Assembly (NCBI RefSeq): GCF_000003605.2
Contig: NW_003145785.1
Location: 144,900 to 181,278 of the forward strand
Reading direction: 5' to 3'
DNA: 36,379 nt
Source of the DNA: Saccoglossus kowalevskii
Taxonomy: Eukaryota > Hemichordata > Enteropneusta > Harrimaniidae
The position numbers were made by a program, and so were the translations under genes. The notes under the pieces are model-generated. The model did no database searches. It had not been told where the DNA came from and was given only the letters and a program-made list of their open reading frames with translations. Below are positions 1 to 10,831 of the stretch, piece by piece; position 1 is the first letter of the stretch, and each line of letters begins with the position of its first letter.

Positions 1-690
1 TGATTTAGCAGGTTTACAATGTTTGGTTTAGGCAGGTTTACAATGTTTGGTTTAGACAGGTTTACAATGATTGGTTTAGATAGGTTTACAAAGTTTGGTT
101 TAGGCAGGTTTACAATGTTCTGTTTAGACAGGTTTACAATGTTTGGTTTAGCCAGGTTTACAATGTTCTGTTTAGACAGGTTTACAATGTTTGGTTTAGA
201 CAGGTTTACAATGTTTGGTTTAGGCAGGTTTACAATGTTTGGTTTAGGCAGGTTTACAATGTTCTGTTTAGACAGGTTTACAAAGTTTGGTTTAGCCAGG
301 TTTACAATGTTCTGTTTAGACAGGTTTACAATGTTTGGTTTAGACAGGTTTACAATGTTTGGTTTAGGCAGGTTTACAATGTTCGGTTTAGACAGGTTTA
401 CAATGTTCGGTTTAGACAGGTTTACAATGTTCGGTTTAGGCAGGTTTACAAAGTTTGATTTAGGCAGGTTTACAATGTTTGGTTTAGGCAGGTTTACAAT
501 GTTTGGTTTAGACAGGTTTACAATGATTGGTTTAGATAGGTTTACAAAGTTTGGTTTAGGCAGGTTTACAATGTTCGGTTTAGACAGGTTTACAAAGTTT
601 GGTTTAGGCAGGTTTACAATGTTCGGTTTAGACAGGTTTACAAAGTTTGATTTAGACAGGTTTACAATGATTGGTTTAGACAGGTTTACA
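1..690 (+). repeat. 24-bp minisatellite, about 29 tandem copies
   Basis: The core unit reads GGTTTAGRCAGGTTTACAAT plus four more bases. It runs from the window edge, so the array may continue to the left. Because 24 is a multiple of three and the plus-strand frame lacks stops, it reads as a 231-codon frame made of the octapeptide MFGLGRFT and variants (D/G/A at position 5, M/K at position 1). The last units decay into unique sequence near 690. I treat this as noncoding repeat: there is no unique N-terminus, no splice context and no codon bias beyond the repeat itself. Blocks of units are duplicated inside the array (19-114 matches 475-570; 115-234 matches 259-378). Confidence 0.95.
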
Positions 691-948
691 GTTCGTACAT
701 TGTATTTAGTTTAGACAAGTTTCTCTGTGTGCCTCCCTCTAAAAATAGAAACCACTTCATGATAAGCACAAAGCCTTTCAAAACAGAGAGCTCCAAGTGA
801 CGTCTTTGAAGTTGATAGTCACCCGTTAACAGGAGAGAAATGATAATTCCTAAGCGGCTTGCTTTGTGTATATTGCTAAAATTAGACTTGAGTGTTGAAA
901 TGACTTCCCAGATAAACAGGTTTTTTTGTATTGAAGAGATTGGAAATT
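686..948 (-). CDS. possible internal or terminal exon, unknown protein
   Basis: On the minus strand, sequence above 949 reads CTAAC, then a pyrimidine run ending TTTTCAG, a good acceptor with a branch-like motif (somewhat close). The exon would start at 948. Its open frame is exactly the one required after the phase-1 donor at 2534: the split codon G+AA gives E, followed by FPISSIQKNLFIWEVIST. The frame stays open to a TAA at 686-688, inside the edge of the minisatellite. A donor (AACGG then GTGACT) lies at 822, so the exon could be 823-948: 126 bases, 42 codons, phase 1-1. I recognise no domain, although the peptide has a mixed hydrophobic and charged composition. Open frames this long also occur by chance in this window, so the support is the splice signal plus the phase match only. 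Confidence 0.25.
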
Positions 949-2533
949 CTGAAAAGGGGGATGTTAGATTTTTCCTTCACATCGTTTTGAGCTAGATTCA
1001 TCTGAAAATGTCTATGGTTAAAATACTTGTCCTGAATTTTAGGCAAGAAAAATATTGAGCACTGAAATAATTAAAGGTAGTTGGCTACGGTACCATTAAA
1101 ACAGATCAGATTTCCTTAACTTTTGCTATGTGGTTTATTTCATGGAGTTTTCACAAAAACCCAGATAAAAATATATGGTTACTTCTACTTTTTGCACAAA
1201 ACATAGGTAAAACAGCCATGAAAACAGTGATTTTTATGAAATTTACTATTCGGTTCTATTGTCTCATCATTTTATTCAGTTAAATATGGTGAGAAAATGA
1301 TATAGTTCTGAGAGGGGTATTCATGGTTGTCACAAATTATTTCTAATGAACACTATTTTTTCTTCAAAAAAGGCGCTTTAAAATATATTCCGATGAAAAT
1401 TGCTCCCAAAAAAATCAATTTTTGCACCGACCCCCCACCTTCGATACAGTTTTCCCAAAAACAAAGCTATAATTTTTTATATCAAAACTTTCTCTGTGCA
1501 CTATATTTTTCCCCCAAAGCTACTCCACCACCGAATAATTGAAGGAAGGAAAATTAACGATTCACTAATTACTGTACAGGGAAGTGGACACGTGTGTTAA
1601 TGTACTACAATACCACCTGATCTAGAATTTATCATGTTTGTGTATTTTCAAATCTTCATCAGAAAAATATATATTTTGTTTTTAGAAAGACTACAAAAAT
1701 AGATAGAAAATAATAAAATATATATAAAATTAATCAAACGAATCACGATTTGCAGAAAATAAAAGAATATTTTGGGTTAATTAAATGGAAGAGGTTTCTA
1801 TTTATAATTGGTCATGAACTTCAGTGAGCAATAATTAACCTTTTCCCCACCAGACTATATCATCCAAATTTTCTGCCCATTTTTTTTTAATATTCTTCAA
1901 TATTTCTGGAAATGAACCTTAATTTTGGAGCCAACTGACAACATTTTAGTCAATTTCTAGTTTTTACTCAGAAAATTTTGCTATTTTTCTCCCAATTTTC
2001 TGAAGGAAAGTGCAGACTATAAATGGGAATATTTTCTGAATTTGTGATAAAAAGTGGGAACCAATGGTGATAAGGGCAAGCTCCCACAAGCAAAATATTG
2101 CCAATTATTTTTATTTTAAATATACAACTATATTTATAATTTGGTTTCATATATATTGTTTATATGTCAGTGGAAAAATTCAGAACTGGCAATCTTGAGT
2201 TAGAGGATGCAAACAAGATGAAACATCAGAAAAAAAATTTAAGAACAAAAGATAAATTACACTTTTTAGAATATGCTCAAGGTATAAAAAGAAAAACATT
2301 TTTATATGTTGAAAGAAAGACTATATTTTAACAACTAAATGCCAAAGGCATATTTTTTCACCTTTCAAAAATAGTTATTCCAAATTTTTTCAAAATATAT
2401 GAAACATGTAGGCAATTCCCATTTGGTCCAAATTAATAAGAATTTAGAGAAAAAGTACATTCGAATTTGCAAAACAGTGTACTCAAGGTAGATATATGAA
2501 TTATAGAAACGAAATACCTTTATAGATACTTAC
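949..2533. other. A+T-rich noncoding stretch, possible intron
   Basis: No gene, transposon terminus or array is visible. Small open frames at 1327-1600 and 1968-2150 have low-complexity or unremarkable translations and no splice context. If the minus-strand exons flanking it are real, this is a 1.6-kb intron. Confidence 0.5.
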
Positions 2534-2688
2534 CGAGAATAGATTCAGTGTCATTAAAGGACGTAAAATCAGCTCTAATACGGATAAAGACTACTAACAA
2601 CACACCAATAACAATGAGTAGTCTTCTCAACATGGTTTGGTCTAATAACATTACACTGTATTCTTCAAAAAACAAACCAATATACTAC
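2534..2688 (-). CDS. first coding exon with N-terminal membrane anchor or signal peptide
   Basis: The minus strand shows an acceptor (TTGATTATTTGTTCAG, exon starts at 2688), a short leader with an in-frame TAG, an ATG at 2651 (MLLDQTM...) and a second in-frame ATG at 2633. From the second start the peptide is MLRRLLIVIGVLLVVFIR, then a polar stretch beginning IRADFTSFNDTE. The exon ends at 2534 in a consensus donor, CTCG then GTAAGT, phase 1. A short basic start followed by about 14 hydrophobic residues and a polar tail is typical of a signal peptide or of a type II signal-anchor, as in Golgi enzymes. Which enzyme, if any, cannot be told. The exon is short of the 60-codon size usually screened. 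Support is the joint acceptor, ATG, hydrophobic core and donor; no homology search was possible. Confidence 0.5.
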
Positions 2689-5600
2689 CTGAACAAATAA
2701 TCAAGAAAAACATGTACTGTATTAAAAGGATGTAAAATAAATAACACTCACCACACTAAATATATCCATATATGTTGTGAAAAATTAGAAAGCTTAGAAG
2801 GAACTCTTGTGGGCTGGGGTATTGGAGAAAATAATTGCAATTTAAATGAAATATTAAACTGATATAGCCAAGTGGTTTAATATGAACATTGTGAAAATAC
2901 AGAGGTAATCTGATTCATAGTATCTGATATGTATGCAAATTAGGTAATTAATATGCAGAGAGTTCAACCCCAAATACACCTGGGGGACTTATGACCAAGT
3001 TTCTATGAAATTAATCACAGTGCATGGGTTAGAAGATATCAAAAGAAAGGTTTAAAATTGGCAAATTATTTTGCAAATTAGATAATTAATATGCCCAAAT
3101 CCAACCAAGAACCTGCTCTGTAGATACCTTGAATCACCCTTGTACTAAGTTGAAATCAGTAGAATATAGGGAAGGAGCTTTTAAGTGTTTTTAATAGACT
3201 GACGTAATTATACATTACCATCCTACATCAAATCTCTATTTAACAACTCTATATTTATTTATTTCAGAATCATGAACATTACAGTAACACTGGTAGAAAA
3301 CTACCTTAAGAACACCTTGTGATATAAGCATACAAAAATCCTTCAAATAAATCAAATGATGCTACACTCAGATGACTAAACACATTTGTAAAATCAAATT
3401 CTTAAAGTAGAAACGCTAGATCTGATTACACAAAAAAATGACATGCTTTGAGTATGTGTGACCATTGATGATGCAGCTAATAGTTTTAGGGTATATCAAT
3501 ATTGGAGATAAATTGTCTGTATATAGATTTATTTATAGTATATAAATAGATATTTTAGAAATATCCACAATATACAAAAATACATGATTACTGCATCTTT
3601 TAAGTATACATAAAGTACTCTCAAAATATACTTGAAGCCTGCCTTGGAACTAATGAATTGACCGATGATATGTTTTGGATGTTGTTTTTCAAAACAGAAA
3701 ATCAAGAAGCACTTTAAGAATATCATAAATAATTTTAGAAATCATAAAAATAAACTTTACTGCATTTGTGAAAATTTCATGGAAGTTGATTGTGATTTAC
3801 ATTGGGTTCAAAATGCAAGTTGATTGTTATAAGATGGTTTGAGAAATCACAAAAGTTACAAGAATTTATGTCACAATGCCTCAGAAGTAAAGAACACTGA
3901 AAAGCAGAAACCTTTCAAGTCTGAAATATTAAGACGATGCGTTTCTACCAAATGAACACATATCCGCATAGGAAATATCTGTCTAAACGGAAATGAATGC
4001 CATAAAACTAAGAGAATACCTTTGTACATGCACTGATACCCATCCGTTGCAGATTCACTTGAGCAAGCAAGCCAGGCTATTTAAGAGCTTATACAGGAAG
4101 CAGCAATGTGACGAGTACATTTACATATAGCCATTCTGATCATCGTCATAGTCAACTGCTATAATGAGCTAAGCCACTTTTAAGATTAGTGAAAATCTAG
4201 AACACTATTGGGGTTAAGATGGTATTTATTGATAGTGAAAATTATTTGTTTGTAGTAATCCAAAGTAGGAGGCGTGGGTGAAAAACATTAGGGTGGGCGT
4301 AACAATCTGTATAATATATGTGGATATTTTGATACTGCAGTATCTGGAGAGTAGGCTTAATGCTGTATCATCACGACATGCCTTAAGAAGTAATTAAGAA
4401 TTATCAAATATAGAAATACGATATAGAAGAATAAAATGAGAGAATTTGTCATTTTTGTTAACGCCAACTCTTCAACATTTTGTAAGCAATAATTTTCCAC
4501 TGTCCCAAATTTTGCGTTTTGCACATTTTATTTATTTTTCAATATTACTTTCCGACAAAATGGACTTAATTTGCTACTAGCTGAAAGGCTTGAAAACTAG
4601 TTTTGAAAAAATTATGTTAATTTTATGAAATGGGATATAAATTGACTTCAAAAGACACAAAAGGCAACTTTTAGATACTACGATCTCTTTATAATAATTG
4701 GCAAGTGCAAAAGAAGTGCTTCAAGTAGCGGGTATTGGCTAATTTGATTGTCTATGTTATTACGTCATTAATGTTTATCAATTGTATTTTTGTAAATTGA
4801 TTCCTGTGTCTCAAAGTATGCAAAGTATTTGCTTTTCTGAACCTCTTCTTTAATTGCTGGTCTCAATAGAGTTAGATTCCACAATTCATGTATATTCATA
4901 ATCATCAAATACGACACATTAAGAGTCCAAAGACCCAAAAAGCTACATAAAGGATTTGGGAGTGTAAATATGTATGCACATTTTTTATAGCTCTCATTGA
5001 GAGAGCTTTTATTTAAAAAATAAAGACATTCTTTTTACTGTGCTCAATAGTGAAGCACACTTTCAATAATTGAACTGATTGATGTTCAACTGTGAACACC
5101 TGTTGATATCGACGAACTAAAGTTTTTTTTTTCCATGAAGTAATTTATAACCATTAATAATAAAATATTGAATATAATATCATAAATTTAAAATATTAAT
5201 TAGTTTAATAAACAAATTCAAGACTACAACTGTTAATGTGTAGTCATAAAATTTTACTGTGAAGCACATTACTCTATACACTAACCTACTTCTTTGCAGG
5301 TGCGAATGAAATTATGTTTTCCACATGCACATTCCAATTTCCTGGTCTCGTGTCGCTTAACACCCTATTTGTTGGATCGTCAATTTGAATCGCAGCAAAC
5401 AGTGTAAATTACACTGAAGTTTTGGCAACAGAGAATGTGATTGCCTGGTAGAGAAACTCAAGTGTTTCCAAAATTTGCACATTAGTATTCAGTTACTACA
5501 TTCAGTTTTCATTTTCTTAGGGGGTCTTACAATATAGCAGAGTCCCCCTAAGCCACCTGTATCCTGTATTGTCCAATGTAATATCTAAGCCATCCATATT

Positions 5601-6731
5601 GTGCAATATAATATAAACGATCAACATAAAAAGATGGATAATTTATTGCCAATGACAACTTACAGGACTTTTAACATAATCTCCTGCTGTTTTTCTCATT
5701 AAAAAAAATAGATTTGAAAGCAATTGCACGTTAGACTTGTTCCATCTAATATTAACATGATATACATAGATAGAAACATGTGAAACAAAATTACATAGTT
5801 TTGAATTAAAACACAGTGGTCTTATTAAACAGCATATACATTCAAATTTCAAATTAACAAATAATGTACTTTATAGCATTTTATAAGTCACACGGGACCT
5901 ATATCAAACACGACATGCAACAACAACTGTGTTCCATTAATTATTAAGATACCTATAACTCACTTTATGAAAATTGCTCCATTTATCAAAAAATGTTGAC
6001 GAACATTGGTAAAGTGTGATTATACTTTACTTCTCAAAAGCTATCTGCTATTCATAATGAATCTGTTATTTATAACTTAATTTATGATATTCATCAATTA
6101 ATTTGAATATAACTGAAACTAATGTATCCTCAATGACATCATTTATCATAGCATACCTTCAGCAACTAGTGATTCAAACACACACAAGGTGGGTAATACG
6201 CAAATTTAATTTTGTCGACAGATGGTCTTTTGTCAGATTTATGGCCATTTTTATCTACTTTTTGCCAAGTTTCTGAAATATAAATGAGGACAACTTGCAG
6301 TGTAATTACTATCATTTTAGTAATCGCCCACATCTGTGACATTACATGCAATTCCAATAAAACAGCATGTTTTGTTGGCCACAGAGGTATCTAAAAAGAT
6401 AGTTGCTCTTTCTGGGTAATGTTCTCTTACCTAATAACAATCGTAAATACATTATCATCCTTAGGAGTACCCATTAATTATATTATCCAGTCTGATCTTA
6501 TCTAGGCTGGGGGGTTGGGACCATTTGTATTACAGGTGTAGTAAACGCCTATTGGTGGTTCATATGCAGCTTGCATAGATACATATACCAGCCATAAACC
6601 AAGAGTGGGTGGTATATTTGCAATGTTTATATAGGTCAAGTAGATTATCCTACATACGCACAGCCCTGCTAGATTTATCAAGTCATGTGTGATCATGTAA
6701 CAAGTGCTGGAGTAGTCAACTGCAGTAGGTG
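2689..6731. other. noncoding, possible long intron
   Basis: This stretch is A+T-rich with no recognisable coding region. It holds two isolated copies of the ATGCAAATTA / TAATTAATATGC motif pair (about 2933-2965 and 3062-3096) that is amplified at 32.65-33.38 kb. A perfect 9-bp inverted repeat, CTTAGGGGG, lies at 5516-5524 and 5544-5552. A minus-strand segment near 4018-4090 has TATAAG and TTAAATAG motifs and an AAAG-GTATTC donor-like site, too weak to call a promoter. An acceptor-like CTTCTTTGCAG at 5290-5300 on the plus strand precedes 36 open codons, also too weak to call. Confidence 0.5.
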
Positions 6732-7300
6732 ATGTCCTCCTCGATTGTCAAGTTGTATGCGATCACGCTATAAGAATTATGTAGGTCCTATTTTGATAGT
6801 GATCAGGCGTCAAAAACTAAAATATTAGTTGTACCCCTCTTTTCCAAAAGGGTAGCGGTTGAGACTACAGGCATTCATCCATCTATGTATATATTGCTTT
6901 GCGATGACAATGCCTCTTAAATGCCCTCCTTGATTTGTAAAGTTGTATGCGATCACACTATAAGAATTATGTAGGTCCTATTTTGATAGTGATCAGGCGT
7001 CAAAAACTAAAATATTAGTTGTACCCCTCTTTTCCAAAAGGGTAGCGGTTGAGACTACAGGCATTCTTCCATCTATGTATATATTGCTTTGCGATGACAA
7101 TGCCTCTTAAATGCCCTCCTTGATTTGTAAAGTTGTATGCGATCACGCTATAAGAATTATGTAGGTCCTATTTTGATAGTGATCAGGCGTCAAAAACTAA
7201 AATATTAGTTGTACCCCTCTTTTCCAAAAGGGTAGCGGTTGAGACTACAGGCATTCATCCATCTATGTATATATTGCTTTGCGATGACAATGCCCTTTAA
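6732..7300. repeat. 190-bp tandem triplication
   Basis: Three consecutive copies start near 6732, 6921 and 7111, with landmarks such as TTGTATGCGATCAC, TAGTGATCAGGCGTC and GGTAGCGGTTGAGACTACAG in each. Copies differ at only a few sites, for example GCATTCATCC versus GCATTCTTCC and GATCACGC versus GATCACAC, with copy 2 as the odd one out. The first copy is slightly different at its left edge. The near identity means recent expansion, ongoing homogenisation, or an assembly effect. No tRNA, 5S or snRNA signature was recognised in the unit. Confidence 0.95.
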
Positions 7301-8167
7301 ATTTTCAGCAACCTACCTATGTGGTGGTGTACAGGTGGTAGCAACTGTAAAGGCTCAGATTTTCATTACGGCACAGTGCAAGACAATCATTCTTTAAACG
7401 AGGTGTGGCTATGTATAAAGTGTTCTCTTGATCAATTGCATAGCATGTCCTTGTCATATGGCATTGATTGACAACAGTGGATTAATTCAAGTCTACTCGG
7501 CTTGCTTGCCCGTGCGTGTTTTTTGACCTTCCTGCAGCGAAAACTCAACACGTATGCTATTATCATGCTGTAACATTCATAGTCACAAACGCCCACTTTT
7601 GGGCAACACAGTGACCTAAAAGTGGAAGAAAAAGCATTTACAGGAGCTAGAATTGCTAGAGACTTTTGTTTTGTGACACTTAGAAACCCTACATGGCCTT
7701 TAAAATTAACACGCATCCATATGGTGAACCGTCCTATCAATACTGGGGTCTCAATTTGCCATTCATTTTATACCTAAATACAAAACTTGGAAAATATACT
7801 GCATTTTCCCACAGGAAACAATATGTGAAGGACCCCCACCTGCTTCTGAGCCCTAAATCACAACAAGATATATGCAATGCATGAAATACCGACAGACATT
7901 ATACAGGCTTTCATGATATAATGAACCATGGTGTAAGGCTGACTGATGTTTCGTCCGAGTTCCACAATACAAATGCTATTTAGTTTCCAATGCTTTTTAG
8001 TAGAGAATGGAGACCAATTATCCTCAAGTATTACCTTTACGTTAGATGTAATTAAAGACTTGTCAATATGATATCCATGGAATATAAAACTTTAACAAAC
8101 AGCACGTTTCACAATGAATTATTGCATTTTTCTCTAATTTCAAATAATCATGCATAACAAATTATAG
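7301..8167. other. unique noncoding sequence
   Basis: A 102-codon minus-strand frame lies at 7432-7740 and a 63-codon plus frame at 7693-7884. Neither has a recognisable domain, and the two overlap. Nothing else is visible. Confidence 0.45.
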
Positions 8168-8453
8168 TATGCCTATTGCATTGAACGTTACAGATATCGC
8201 AGTGAAGCTATTCAGGAAAAAAAATGTATTTTTTGTGATCAAGACCAAGTAAAAGATGAGATGCATATTTTAAAACATTGTTCATTTTATGATGAATATC
8301 GATATGATTTATATAATCCAGCTAGTATTCTATTTCTAGGTTTTTTCTTGTGCAACTGAGGTTAAAAAGTTTATTTCTGTAATGATAAATATTAATAGAA
8401 ACACCGCAAAGTTCATATCAAAAGTGTATTTGAAAAGACAATCACATTTGTGA
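8168..8453 (+). pseudogene. 3' end of non-LTR retrotransposon ORF2, frameshifted
   Basis: Two frames together match the C-terminal tail that follows the reverse transcriptase domain in CR1/L2/RTE-like LINEs of animals. The first frame, 8168 to about 8340, reads ...IERYRSEAIQ..., then CIFCDQDQVKDEMHILKHCS and FYDEYR. This has the family's C-x2-C ... DE-x-H-hydrophobic ... H-C ... Y-x3-R pattern. The second frame, 8352-8450, reads ATEVKKFISVMIN... then AKFISKVYLKRQSHL before TGA at 8451, matching the usual final helix. The frame change falls in a T-rich stretch around 8340-8350, and a TAG at 8165-8167 cuts it off upstream. No reverse transcriptase or endonuclease domain remains, so this is a 5'-truncated dead copy, as is normal for LINE insertions. 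The exact clade is not resolvable from so short a piece. Confidence 0.8.
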
Positions 8454-10831
8454 AGTGAAGGTATTTATGTTGAAAACTTGAGGATAAGGTTATATGAAGC
8501 TCATGACAAAAAGCATGGGGTTCCTATTAAAGCTCATTTCCATGGTGACAACAATTTTGTGTCACCTCATTGTAATATACCTCTTCAGATAAATAAAGCA
8601 CGAAAGTTTGGATACAAAATTTGTTACTTTTGACACCTTTATAACAGAATTTTTCAGAAAAGAATTAGTGATAGCAGCATTCATCTTTTGAAAATTCATA
8701 TTCAAATATTTATTGGATGGTTTCTTACTGGCATATCAAAAAGATAAGAGCTCGGACAAAATTGAATGGTAATCTTCATTTTGGTAAAAATGTCTGCAGC
8801 GCAAAACTGATAAAAACAATACACGATAGCAAATAGCCAATCTGAAAGCATTAATAAATTGGTAGCTTATAAAATATACATGAACAACAGTGTTGCGTGC
8901 ATGTACCAACTCAATAGAACACTTCAAGTTTTCTGAAGCGGAAACCAAACCACAGTAAATTAAATTATGCTTGTCTGTTTGGCTAGACTGTCTGTTACTG
9001 AACTGAGCACATGATAGACAAGAAGCAATTTAAAAACAAAGAATAAAGACAAAGGTTTGAAGCAAAGGTGGATTTAAGAAACCTAATAATGTATTCCTAA
9101 TTTCTAACATTTAAAATTGTTTCAGTGTTTTTGAAGACTTGGATCTCAGTAAGTGAAGGATGAATTGTGGTCAGTGTGATTATCATTCAGAAAACAATTC
9201 TACAAATTTAATTAGAAATACTGTTGCCAACTGAAACTATTTGTTCTCAGAAAAAGTTTCTTGTCTCACATTGTTAACCCTTATCAGGGTTTGAAAATAA
9301 GGCCTGTTCAGACGAGAAGATTTTAGCTGGAACAGGTAAATGTAGAAAATGCCTGTCCCTATGAATTAAAATATCAGGTTTTTACTAAAACAAGTTGCTA
9401 ATGTTCGAAAACGAGCGTTTACAGTTAAATGAAATGATCATGAACCAAACTTAATAATTTATTCCAAATTTTGCTTTTAATTTATCTTGCTACAGATGCA
9501 TAGGACAGGTGCTTGTCTAATGAACAGACTACTTTTTATGTCAACCCCTGCCTAAATTTCCTTTTTTACAAAACTTTTCACTATTCTCAGAATATCATAC
9601 ATGTTTTTTTTATTATTTTGTTCAAGATCAGTAACTAAATAGGATATTCAGTCCACTTGCTCAAAAATTAGGCTAGAAAAATACATGAAAAATTGCAAAA
9701 TGTTGCACAAAAATGTTGGCGGGAAAAATAATGGCTCTGAAAAGATCCATCTCACGCTTACAAAATCTACCTTGCACAGTGATCAAAACATTTACAATGT
9801 GAAATAAACATACAGCTCACATAAATCAAATTTCATAGTAGAAAGTCTGTTGATATTTCAACTCGTGAACTTCCGAGCAAATACTGTTATCAGATTATTA
9901 AAGGAAAATTTAGTGCCATCATTAATCACATGGTTATTTTTCTAATTTTCTAAAAGCAAATACAACGAAAGCAGAGTGATCTTTGAGTTGCAATACATTT
10001 AAAGAAAGTAGGAATAAAACTGTATCAAATTATTTATGATACGTGTATATGATATAACCGCAAATGATACATATAAAATAACAGACACTCCCACCTTCAC
10101 TTCCTGGACATAAACACAAGAACACACACATGCACGAGCACTGTAAACAGTAAGAAGATGGAGAAAGTCTAAAGCTGAAACTAAACAGAAGTTAAAAGTC
10201 AGGAAATTGGTGGCAAAGTTGAAAAATAGAAAGTCATAAAGCTATTAGTCATCTTTCATAAAAGGAACCTGAATAATTTTTCTATATTTTTAAAACATTT
10301 GGATCATGACCTGTACATAGAGTTACATACATAACAGAGTTATAACTAAAATAGCCCGTCGAAAATAAATATTAAAATATCAGATAGTAGTTGCTGGTCT
10401 GTAGCCACAGACATGCCTATTTTTTGTGGATTATTTATAGATATTTTTTAAAAAAAAATAGAAATTCTCAATCAAAATTTGACAGGTTCATAAAAATGTA
10501 GCCTGTCAAATCAAATTTGTTTCTGTCTAAAATGTGAATTACCTGCCTAAAATGACAGGTAGATAGATATAAATTACATCCATTTGGTGAAAAAAAATAA
10601 CCAAGAAAGAAACAAACAAAAAAACTATAAAATGTGCGAAATGTTGCATCCAACTTTTGGCGGGAAAATGAAGATGGACAGAAGGTGAATACAGGTGTAC
10701 ACAAAGACTCAATTCACAAACTGATAAGCAAGTAAAAAATAAGCAATAAGCTGAGGATCTCTGCAAACCTGATAACATTCATGGTCACGCATAATAAAAC
10801 GAGAAAAAAGCTTTAGGAAAGTGACTCTCAC
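8454..10831. other. noncoding; two diverged copies of a motif with E2F-like core
   Basis: No coding region was recognised. Short frames at 8736-8948 and 10468-10778 look like chance. Two segments share AAATGTTGCA followed by TTGGCGGGAAAA: about 9698-9728 and 10638-10668. The second contains TTTGGCGGGAAA, the classic E2F/DP consensus. Microsatellite-like A-runs are scattered through it. Confidence 0.45.
10638..10668 (+). promoter_or_regulatory. E2F-like site
   Basis: TTTTGGCGGGAAAA at 10655-10668 matches the E2F/DP consensus TTTSSCGC in its strongest form. It lies about 165 bp inside the proposed first intron of the minus-strand gene. A related sequence with GTTGGCGGGAAAA lies at 9715-9728. 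Since both share flanking AAATGTTGCA, they may be copies of one ancestral repeat rather than selected sites. Confidence 0.3.

Noticed and set aside
1-690. Interstitial telomeric repeat
   Set aside because: TTTAGGC and TTTAGAC occur in each unit but are embedded in a 24-bp period. There is no run of TTAGGG, TTTAGGG or TTAGGC hexamers.
19-714. 231-codon open frame as a repeat-protein gene
   Set aside because: It is entirely tandem minisatellite with a period divisible by three, has no unique sequence until the last few codons, and begins at an arbitrary repeat methionine.
2753-2813. Second leader exon on the minus strand between CCCCAG acceptor and GTGAGTG donor
   Set aside because: The signals are good, but the intron to the exon at 2688 would be only 64 bases, and joining the frames gives an immediate stop. 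It may be an alternative leader but is not supported.
4018-4095. TATA-containing promoter and leader exon on the minus strand
   Set aside because: TATAAG and TTAAATAG are common in this base composition, and the AAAG-GTATTC donor is weak. The 10832 block is a better leader.
5301-5411. Terminal exon on the plus strand after CTTCTTTGCAG
   Set aside because: It gives 36 open codons from GTGCGAATG to TAA, but no upstream exon with matching phase and no recognisable peptide.
7432-7740. 102-codon minus-strand frame
   Set aside because: No domain, no splice context, and overlapped by another frame. Length is within chance expectation for this window.
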